Origin: WHSW01 sp036794585
GTDB lineage: Bacteria; Actinomycetota; Thermoleophilia; Solirubrobacterales; 70-9
Assembly (NCBI GenBank): GCA_036794585.1
Contig: DAIRGH010000084.1
Coordinates: 1-13,257 of the forward strand
DNA length: 13,257 nt
Direction: 5' to 3'
The translations under genes were made by a program, and so were the position numbers. The notes beneath the pieces are model-generated. The model was not told the origin of the DNA, did not search any database, and saw only the letters and a list, made by a program, of their open reading frames with translations. This document shows, piece by piece, positions 1-5,138 of this stretch (its first letter is position 1; every line of letters starts with the position of its first letter).

Positions 1-78
1 ACATGAAAGCCCCCTTCGGTCCTGCCTCGCGGCCCTGGGAGCGCGGCGGGGCCGAGACGGGGCGGCGGACTGCGCGCA

Positions 79-84
79 TAGACT
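79..84 (+). promoter_or_regulatory. Putative -10 hexamer (TAGACT) of the alpha/beta hydrolase gene
   Basis: TAGACT fits the actinobacterial TANNNT -10 consensus and ends 10 nt before the ATG at 95. A transcript starting 6-7 nt downstream would have a leader of only 3-4 nt. There is no Shine-Dalgarno sequence between the hexamer and the ATG, in keeping with a near-leaderless mRNA. I see no convincing -35 element. The same hexamer-to-ATG spacing recurs before the next gene, which is the main support. Confidence 0.4.
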
Positions 85-94
85 CTCCGAGCTG

Positions 95-922
95 ATGGCG
101 TCGGTGCAGGGGACCTTCCGCTACAACGGCCAGCGGATCGCGTTCGCCGACCACGGCGAGGGCGAGCGGACGCTGGTCCTCGTCCACGGCCTGCTGATGA
201 ACAGGCATATGTACGACCAGCTCGCGCCCGAGATGGCGTCGCGCGGGATCCGCGTCATCACCGTCGACCTCCTCGGCCACGGCAACTCCGACATGCCCGT
301 CGACATGCGCGCATACAGCATGACCGCCTTCGCCGACCAGGTCGCGGCGCTGATCGACCACCTGAAGGTCGACCGCCCGGTCGTCGGCGGCACCTCGCTG
401 GGGGCAAACGTCGCGCTCGAGCTGGGCGCTCGGCATCCGCGGGCGGCGCGCGGGCTGTTCATCGAGATGCCGGTGCTCGACAACGCGCTGGTCGCCGCTG
501 GGGTGATCTTCCTGCCGATGCTGATCGCGTTGCGGGTCGCAAAGCTGCCGCTCAGCGCGCTCGCCTCGCTCACCAACCGGATCCCGCGCAGCTACTACCT
601 GATCGACATCCTGCTCGACTGGACGCGCCGGCCGCCGGAGTCCTCGCGCGCCGTGCTCGAGGGCATTCTGTTCGGGCGCGCCGCGCCGCCCCGCGAGGAG
701 CGCCAGCTGATCGGCGTCCCCGCGTTGGTGATCGGCCACCCGGCCGACCCCCTGCACCCCTTCTCGGACTCCGACATGCTGGTCGAGGAGCTGCCGCGCG
801 CCCGCCTGGTCAACGCCGAGTCGATCTTCGAGTGGCGGATCAGTCCTGGGCGCCTCGACGACGAGCTCGCCGAGTTCGTCACCGAGGTCTACGCCGAGGA
901 AACGGCGCCCGCGGCAGCTTGA
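95..922 (+). CDS. Alpha/beta hydrolase fold protein
   Basis: A 275-residue cytoplasmic protein of the alpha/beta hydrolase superfamily; substrate unknown. Visible landmarks are the oxyanion HG (H31-G32), the strand and turn VDLLGHGNSD at 57-66, and the nucleophile elbow GGTSLG with Ser101. A candidate acid, Asp218, lies in ADPLHP. The usual catalytic His near the C-terminus, normally in a GH motif after the last strand, is not there: that segment reads ESIFEWR at 242-248. H221 is the only nearby His. The enzyme may therefore use an unusual triad or be non-hydrolytic. No signal peptide or membrane segment is evident, although residues 130-160 are hydrophobic and may form the cap. The ATG at 95 follows a TANNNT hexamer and lacks a ribosome-binding site, suggesting near-leaderless translation. 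The DUF3105 gene follows after 38 bp with its own similar promoter motif. Fold assignment is firm; activity is open. Confidence 0.88.
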   Translation: MASVQGTFRYNGQRIAFADHGEGERTLVLVHGLLMNRHMYDQLAPEMASRGIRVITVDLLGHGNSDMPVDMRAYSMTAFADQVAALIDHLKVDRPVVGGTSLGANVALELGARHPRAARGLFIEMPVLDNALVAAGVIFLPMLIALRVAKLPLSALASLTNRIPRSYYLIDILLDWTRRPPESSRAVLEGILFGRAAPPREERQLIGVPALVIGHPADPLHPFSDSDMLVEELPRARLVNAESIFEWRISPGRLDDELAEFVTEVYAEETAPAAA

Positions 923-944
923 GAGTGCGCTGAAGCTTCTCCGC

Positions 945-950
945 TAGCCT
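945..950 (+). promoter_or_regulatory. Putative -10 hexamer (TAGCCT) of the DUF3105 gene
   Basis: TAGCCT matches TANNNT and, as with the preceding gene, ends exactly 10 nt before the ATG (961). A TTGAGA at 919-924 resembles a -35 box, but the 20-nt spacing is longer than usual. No Shine-Dalgarno sequence separates the hexamer from the start codon. This suggests that the gene has its own near-leaderless transcript rather than depending only on read-through from the hydrolase gene. Confidence 0.4.
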
Positions 951-960
951 CACCCGCCGC

Positions 961-1719
961 ATGGCCACCAAGGAAGAACGCGAACGAAGGCGCCAGGAAC
1001 GCCTGGAGGCCGAGCGCCGCGAGCTTGCGGCCGCGCGCACGCGCCTGATCTTCGGTTACGTCTCCGCCGGTGGCCTGGCGCTCGCCGTCGTCGTCGGGCT
1101 CGTGATCGTGATCCTCAGCGGCGGCGGAGACGAGGTCTTGGGCGAGGACCTCCCCGAGGCGGCCCACGTGCAGATCAGAACGGGCAGCCTGCACGACTAC
1201 GAGCTCGACGACCGCACCGGTACCGCGCCGCCGGCGCTCGAGCAGGGGGATCTGGAGACCGCGGCTGAGGAAGCCGGCTGCGACCTGCAGCTCGACCTCT
1301 CCGACGAGGGCGCGACCCACATCGAGAACGAAGAGGACGCTCCCGACTACGAGACCAACCCGCCCACCTCCGGCAACCACTGGCCCGATCCGCTCGCCGA
1401 CGGCGCCTACGCCGAGTTTCCGGATCCGATCTACACGGTGCACTCGCTCGAGCACGGGCGGATCGAGATCCAGTACTCGCCCGACCTCAGCAGGAAGGAA
1501 CAGCTCGAGCTCAAGGGCCTGTTCGACGAAAGCCCCGAGGGGGTGCTGTTCTTCCCGAACCCCGACATGCCCTACGAGGTCGCCGCCACCGCCTGGACTC
1601 AGCTGATCGGCTGCGACAAGTACGAGGGCCGCGCGACGATCGATGCGATCCGCGACTTCCGCGACATCTACCGCGGCCAGGGACCTGAAGGCCAGATCCC
1701 GATCCTCGTCCCGAACTAG
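961..1719 (+). CDS. DUF3105 domain single-pass membrane protein
   Basis: A 252-residue protein with a short, highly charged cytoplasmic N-terminus (residues 3-28, rich in Arg and Glu, probably helical). One transmembrane helix follows at about 29-52, then an exported DUF3105 domain at about 105-250. Family hallmarks visible are PPTSGNHW (134-141), HSLEHG (161-166), an AW pair near 211 and a C-terminal FRDIYRGQGPEG. H140, H161 and H165 are hallmark histidines that could bind a metal, and C107 and C218 could form a disulfide; both are inferences. The function of DUF3105 is not established. The segment between the helix and the domain (about 55-104) is acidic and probably flexible. The ATG is preceded by a TAGCCT hexamer at the near-leaderless distance. 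The gene lies between a hydrolase and a secreted wall amidase, which fits a cell-envelope role without proving one. Confidence 0.88.
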   Translation: MATKEERERRRQERLEAERRELAAARTRLIFGYVSAGGLALAVVVGLVIVILSGGGDEVLGEDLPEAAHVQIRTGSLHDYELDDRTGTAPPALEQGDLETAAEEAGCDLQLDLSDEGATHIENEEDAPDYETNPPTSGNHWPDPLADGAYAEFPDPIYTVHSLEHGRIEIQYSPDLSRKEQLELKGLFDESPEGVLFFPNPDMPYEVAATAWTQLIGCDKYEGRATIDAIRDFRDIYRGQGPEGQIPILVPN

Positions 1720-1743
1720 CCGGCGAAAGCCCTGCAAATCTGG

Positions 1744-1762
1744 GACCCTGGGTCAGGGGTCA
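1744..1762 (+). promoter_or_regulatory. Operator-like GACCC/GGGTC palindrome with tandem GGGTCA
   Basis: The gap before the amidase gene contains a perfect 11-bp palindrome, GACCC-T-GGGTC (1744-1754). Its right arm starts two GGGTCA copies one base apart (1750-1755 and 1757-1762). It lies 20 bp before the first possible amidase start, where a promoter or repressor site would be expected. An AT-richer TAAAAG at 1767-1772 could be a weak -10 element. There is no T-tract, so it does not look like a terminator for the upstream gene. A regulator site is inference; it could also be a dispersed repeat. Confidence 0.35.
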
Positions 1763-1781
1763 CGCCTAAAAGCGCGAAACG

Positions 1782-2990
1782 ATGCGTATGGAGACGTGTT
1801 CCGTGAAGGCAGTGCCACCAAAGATCAAGACGATCTTCATGCTCGCGCTCGCGGCGGCCTTCGCGTGGGTGGCGGCGCCGGCGCTCTCGACGCATCGCTA
1901 CATGCCCGCCGCCGTGGACTTCGAGCAGAAGCTGCCTTCCGTCGCGGTGGAGAGGGCGACATCGGGCCGTGTGAGCTTCCGCTCGCCCGTGGTGGTCGCG
2001 CCGCAGCGCTTCGACCTCGTCGGGCTTGCAGGTGAGATGCGCCCGGTGAAGATCCGCGCGCGCGACGAGGGCGGCGCGTGGAGCGAATGGATCGAAGCCG
2101 AGGACGGCAGCCCCGTCTACTTCGGCGGCGCCGACGAGCTCCAGCTGCGAGCCCGCGGCTGGCGGCCGCGGGGAAGGCTTCACTACGTCAACGTCTCGGG
2201 CACCACGAGCGAGGCCGGCGGCCTGCTGACCGGCGTCCGCGAGACGATCAACTCCGGCTTCATCGCGGTCGCCGGCGCGGTCTCGCCCGCGAGCGCCGAG
2301 GCGCTGCCGACCCGGCCGCCGATCATCACCCGCGCGGCGTGGGGCGCGACCGCGGAGAAGGGCGGCTGTCCGCCGCGGACCTCGCGCAGCCTCGGCGAAG
2401 TGAAGGCGGCGACCGTCCACCACACCGTGACCGCGAACGCCTACGCCGAGGAGGAGGCGGCATCGATCGTGCTCGGGATCTGTCGCTATCACCGCAACGG
2501 CAACGGCTGGAACGACATCGGCTACAACGCCCTCGTCGACGACTACGGCAACGTCTACGCGGGGCGCGCCGGCGGACTGCGCAAGCCGGTGATCGGCGCC
2601 CAGGCGCAGGGCTTCAACGCCCAGACCACCGGGACGGCGACGATCGGCACCCACACCCAGACTCCGATCACGCCGGAGACGCGCACCGCGCTCGTCGACT
2701 ACCTCGCCTGGAAGCTCGCCATCCACGGCCTCACCGCAACCGGCAAGACGACGATGATCTCCGCCGGCGGCTCGGCGAGCCGCTACCCCGCCGGGCGCAA
2801 GGTGCGCACCAACAAGATCATCGGCCACGGCACCGTGGGGCTGACCGCGTGTCCGGGCGAGGCGCTCGAGGCCGAGCTGCCGAAGCTGCGCCGGCTCGTC
2901 CAGCAGCGGATCGAGGAGGGCGGCGGCGTCGCGACCGAGCCGCCTCCCGAGGACGATGGCGGCGTCCTCCCCCCACCGGTCCCGAAGTAG
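1782..2990 (+). CDS. Secreted N-acetylmuramoyl-L-alanine amidase (PGRP/amidase_2 fold)
   Basis: A 402-residue exported zinc amidase predicted to cut the bond between MurNAc and L-Ala in peptidoglycan. An N-terminal signal or anchor (hydrophobic about 17-35, ending near WVAAPALS) is followed by a beta-rich region (about 40-140) of unknown role and the PGRP domain (about 175-385). Zinc ligands are visible as H213 in VHHT plus H349 and C357 in GHGTVGLTACPG. Y248 in NDIGYN matches the catalytic Tyr of T7-lysozyme-like amidases. The last 25 residues are Pro- and acid-rich, like a wall-spanning tail. The start is ambiguous: ATG at 1782 has no ribosome-binding site, whereas GTG at 1803 has GGAGA 8 nt upstream (1790-1794) and gives a shorter, more typical signal peptide (MKAVPPKIK...). 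I list the longer form. The stop lies 4 bp from the convergent stop of the FemAB-like gene, with no hairpin between them. It probably acts in wall turnover; an antibacterial role is less likely. Confidence 0.93.
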   Translation: MRMETCSVKAVPPKIKTIFMLALAAAFAWVAAPALSTHRYMPAAVDFEQKLPSVAVERATSGRVSFRSPVVVAPQRFDLVGLAGEMRPVKIRARDEGGAWSEWIEAEDGSPVYFGGADELQLRARGWRPRGRLHYVNVSGTTSEAGGLLTGVRETINSGFIAVAGAVSPASAEALPTRPPIITRAAWGATAEKGGCPPRTSRSLGEVKAATVHHTVTANAYAEEEAASIVLGICRYHRNGNGWNDIGYNALVDDYGNVYAGRAGGLRKPVIGAQAQGFNAQTTGTATIGTHTQTPITPETRTALVDYLAWKLAIHGLTATGKTTMISAGGSASRYPAGRKVRTNKIIGHGTVGLTACPGEALEAELPKLRRLVQQRIEEGGGVATEPPPEDDGGVLPPPVPK

Positions 2991-2994
2991 CGAC

Positions 2995-3933
2995 TCAGGC
3001 CCGGTAGGCGGGAAAGAACCCACCCGGCTCGGCGGCACCGGGCGCCAGGCGGCGGTACTCGTCGCGATCGGCGAGCACCTCGTGGGTGACGAACGGCAGC
3101 TCGGCGTTGGCGAAGCCGCGCTTGAACGCCTCCAGGCCGTCGCCGGCCTTCACCCCGCCGCCCAGGTTGAGGGCCAGGCCGAGCTCGTCGGCGAGGTCGA
3201 GCATCGACGCGACCACGTTCTTGAACGGTGACGCCTCGCGGGCGGCATCCGCGGTGGCGCCGAGGTAGTAATGCAGGATCGAGTCGCTGATCCCGGCGAT
3301 CGCCGCCGCGCCGACCTCGCCCTCGCGTCGGGCGGCGACCAGCCAGCTGCGCTCGAACGAGAGCACCGCGTCGAAGTACTCGCGGGCGAAGAAGTAGCGC
3401 TCGGCCGCCCGGGCCCGAGTCATCGTCTGCTCGTACGCGGCCGCGAAGGCATCGCGGTCGGCGGCGGCGGTCTCCGGCCCGGGAATCGCCTCGACCGTCC
3501 ACCCATCGCGCTCGTTCGCGCGGATCTGCTCGCCCAGACGGGGGCGCAGCTCGCGCGGCTTCGCCGGGTCGTGAACCAGCACCCGCGAGCGCTCGACGCC
3601 GCCCGCCAGCCACGGCTCCGCGCCCAGGCGCTCGCGGGCGAAGATGCTGACCAACCCCGTCGCCGACCAGTCGACCTGGTCGGGGTCGGCGGGCTCGCCG
3701 TCGCCGTCGACGGACCCCCCGGGGTAGCCGTAGGGCGAGATCGCGTCGGCCAGCTTCGATCCCTCGAGCTCACGCACGATCAGCGGCACCAGCGCCGTTC
3801 GCCGCTCCGAGACGAGGCGCAGGGTGTGCGTGGTCCCCTCGGCGTCGAGGAACGGCCGCGAGCGAAACAGGTCGTCGCTGCGGGCGGCCGAACCGCCGTC
3901 GGCGATCAGCTCGGCTTGGGTTCGATCTCCCAA
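2995..3933 (-). CDS. FemAB/BioF2-type GNAT acyltransferase
   Basis: A 312-residue cytoplasmic protein of the FemAB-like GNAT group (Acetyltransf_6 type). The C-terminal half carries the most recognisable segment: HYYLGATAD at 221-229, then SPFKNVVASMLDLADELG at about 235-252, then LNLGGGVKAGDGLEAFKRGF at 255-274. FemAB members transfer amino acids from tRNA to peptidoglycan precursors; relatives found in exopolysaccharide clusters probably acylate other substrates. The substrate here is unknown. Translation starts at TTG (3931-3933) with GGAGGA 9 nt upstream (3943-3948). The start lies inside the preceding GNAT gene, overlapping it by 28 bp, so the two are probably co-translated. It is the last gene of the leftward block and converges with the amidase gene. 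Being next to wall and polysaccharide genes supports an envelope-modifying role. Family call is good; reaction unknown. Confidence 0.82.
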   Translation of the reverse strand: MGDRTQAELIADGGSAARSDDLFRSRPFLDAEGTTHTLRLVSERRTALVPLIVRELEGSKLADAISPYGYPGGSVDGDGEPADPDQVDWSATGLVSIFARERLGAEPWLAGGVERSRVLVHDPAKPRELRPRLGEQIRANERDGWTVEAIPGPETAAADRDAFAAAYEQTMTRARAAERYFFAREYFDAVLSFERSWLVAARREGEVGAAAIAGISDSILHYYLGATADAAREASPFKNVVASMLDLADELGLALNLGGGVKAGDGLEAFKRGFANAELPFVTHEVLADRDEYRRLAPGAAEPGGFFPAYRA

Positions 3934-4472
3934 CCGGTGAAGTCCTCCGGCAGCAGGCCCCAGACCTGGTTGTCGATGCGCTCCTCGCCGCGCCTGATCG
4001 CCCTGCGCATCACGCCCTCACGCTGAAATCCCAGGAACGTGACCACCCGCTGGGCCGCCTCGTTGGTGGCGGGGATCTCGGCGTGGACCCGGTGCGCGCC
4101 ATGGCGCTCGAACGCCTCGATGCACGCCTGGCGCTCGGCCTCGCGCGCCACCCCCTTGCCCCACGCCGACGGCTCGCCGACGAGCACCGCGAGCTCGGGA
4201 CCGAGCTCGCGCTCGAGGCCGAAGAGCGCGACGAATCCCACCGCGTCGTCGGCGCCGTCGATCGTGATCGCCCACTTGCGGTCGCGGCTGGTGTCGATCG
4301 CGCGCTCGACCCACCCACGTGCATCCTCGAGCTCGAACGAGTCGCGGCTGCCGACCAGGTCGGCGGTGACCCGCTCGTCGTTGAACCAGCGGTGAACGGC
4401 CTCGGCGTCGTCGGGGCGAAAGTCGCGCAGCGTGACCTCGGCCTTGGCACTCACCGCGGACAAGCTACCCAT
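3906..4472 (-). CDS. GNAT N-acetyltransferase, RimJ/RimL-like
   Basis: A protein of up to 188 residues with the Acetyltransf_3 layout: VTLRDFRPDDAEAVHRWFND at 13-32, an acetyl-CoA-binding turn GEPSAWGKGVAREA at 99-112, and the later motif NEAAQRVVTFLGFQREG at 137-153. It should transfer an acetyl group from acetyl-CoA to an amine, either a protein N-terminus, an amino sugar or a small molecule; the sequence does not say which. The ATG at 4472 gives the longest form. A GTG at 4452-4454 may be the true start: TAGCTT (4462-4467) ends 7 nt before it, the spacing expected for a leaderless transcript, and it leaves the usual short N-terminus (MSAKAEVTLRD). The 3' end overlaps the FemAB-like gene by 28 bp. 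The 105-bp repeat-rich gap upstream separates it from the phosphoglycosyl transferase. A sugar N-acetyltransferase role in the polysaccharide pathway is possible but unproven. Confidence 0.85.
   Translation of the reverse strand: MGSLSAVSAKAEVTLRDFRPDDAEAVHRWFNDERVTADLVGSRDSFELEDARGWVERAIDTSRDRKWAITIDGADDAVGFVALFGLERELGPELAVLVGEPSAWGKGVAREAERQACIEAFERHGAHRVHAEIPATNEAAQRVVTFLGFQREGVMRRAIRRGEERIDNQVWGLLPEDFTGWEIEPKPS
4462..4467 (-). promoter_or_regulatory. Putative -10 hexamer (TAGCTT) for a leaderless GNAT transcript
   Basis: On the minus strand TAGCTT fits TANNNT and lies 7 nt before the in-frame GTG at 4454. The RNA would then begin at or within a base of the start codon. If real, the ATG at 4472 is upstream of the transcript and not used, and the GNAT-FemAB pair has its own promoter inside the leftward block. 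No clear -35 box is visible in the repeat-rich DNA upstream. Confidence 0.3.
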
Positions 4473-4549
4473 GTGAGGCGGAGCGAAGCGAAGCCGAGGC
4501 GCGCCGCGCCGATCGCGGAGCCCGTGAGGGCGAAGCGGAGGTGCGCCGC
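4473..4549. repeat. Imperfect direct repeats, GTGAGG...GCGCCGC, in the intergenic gap
   Basis: Two related units lie in the gap between the phosphoglycosyl transferase and GNAT genes, at 4473-4507 and 4524-4549. Both begin with GTGAGG, contain GCGAAGCG and GAGG, and end in GCGCCGC; the first is 9 bp longer, through extra GCGAAG-type sequence. The 16 bp between them hold CGATCGCG. The pattern looks like a short intergenic repeat rather than decayed coding sequence. I see no gene or clear terminator here. Whether copies exist elsewhere in the genome cannot be seen from this window. Confidence 0.5.
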
Positions 4550-4550
4550 A

Positions 4551-4578
4551 GTTGAGGCGCCTTATGTTGAGGCGCCTT
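4551..4578. repeat. Tandem 13-bp repeat forming a potential hairpin after the phosphoglycosyl transferase gene
   Basis: GTTGAGGCGCCTT occurs twice with a 15-bp period (4551-4563 and 4566-4578). Each copy contains the self-complementary AGGCGCCT, so the two copies can pair into an 8-bp GC-rich stem (4555-4562 with 4570-4577) around a 7-nt loop. It begins right at the stop codon of the leftward phosphoglycosyl transferase gene, where a terminator or mRNA 3'-end stabiliser would sit. There is no U-tract, so a classical intrinsic terminator is not supported. A dyad-binding site for a protein is the other option. Confidence 0.55.
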
Positions 4579-5138
4579 CATCCGTACAGGCCATGGCCGG
4601 TGACGAGCAGGCGCACCGTGCGGACGAGGATCCGCAGATCGAGGCCGAGCGAGCGATGCTCGACGTACCAGACATCGAGCTCGATCCGCTCCTCCCAGGG
4701 GATCCCGGCGCGGCCGTTCACCTGCGCCCAACCCGTGAGCCCGGGCTTCACCTCGAGCCGGCGGCGCTGGTGGGGCGTGTAGTCGTCGACCTGGGCGCGC
4801 AGCGTCGGTCGCGGCCCGACGATCGCCATCTCGCCCCCGATCACGTTGAGCAGGTTCGGCAGCTCGTCGAGCGAGAGCCGGCGCAGCCCCCGGCCGACCC
4901 GGGTGACGCGCGGATCGCCCGGCAGCACCGGCGTGCCGACGCCGACTGGGTCGTTGCCCGGGTGCATCGTGCGCAACTTGAAGAGGTCGAACTCGACGCC
5001 CTCGCGCCCGACCCTTCGCGCGCGGTAGAGCACCGGGCCGCGCGAGTCGAGCTTGATCGCGATCGCCGCGATCAGCAGTAGCGGCGAGGAGATCAGCAGC
5101 CCCAGGGCCCCGAGCGCGAGGTCGGCGATTCGCGGCAC
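4578..5138 (-). CDS. Phosphoglycosyl transferase (small PglC/WcaJ-type sugar transferase)
   Basis: A 186-residue monotopic membrane enzyme predicted to transfer a sugar phosphate from a nucleotide sugar to polyprenyl phosphate, the first committed step of lipid-linked glycan assembly. The N-terminal hydrophobic helix (about 5-28) contains the Ser-Pro break (S18-P19) of re-entrant helices in this family. Catalytic-core motifs are all present: RVGREGVEFDLFKLRTM at 42-58, the Asp-Glu dyad D91-E92 in SLDELPNLLNV, GGEMAIVGPRP at 101-111 and KPGLTGWAQVNGR at 131-143. The size matches the minimal PglC form; the extra N-terminal membrane domain of WbaP/WcaJ proteins is missing. The GTG start (5136-5138) shares one base with the upstream gene's TAG stop (TAGTG), implying translational coupling. 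The donor sugar cannot be read from sequence. The repeat-rich gap and hairpin follow its stop codon. Confidence 0.94.
   Translation of the reverse strand: MPRIADLALGALGLLISSPLLLIAAIAIKLDSRGPVLYRARRVGREGVEFDLFKLRTMHPGNDPVGVGTPVLPGDPRVTRVGRGLRRLSLDELPNLLNVIGGEMAIVGPRPTLRAQVDDYTPHQRRRLEVKPGLTGWAQVNGRAGIPWEERIELDVWYVEHRSLGLDLRILVRTVRLLVTGHGLYG

Noticed and set aside
2988..2997. Terminator between the convergent amidase and FemAB-like genes
   Set aside because: Only 4 bp separate the stops, and there is no inverted repeat with a T-tract on either strand.
1716..3038. A 440-codon open frame on the minus strand opposite the amidase gene
   Set aside because: Its translation is Arg/Gly/Asp-rich with no family motif, and it lies antisense to a gene with intact zinc and catalytic motifs. 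Such frames are common by-products of GC-rich coding DNA.
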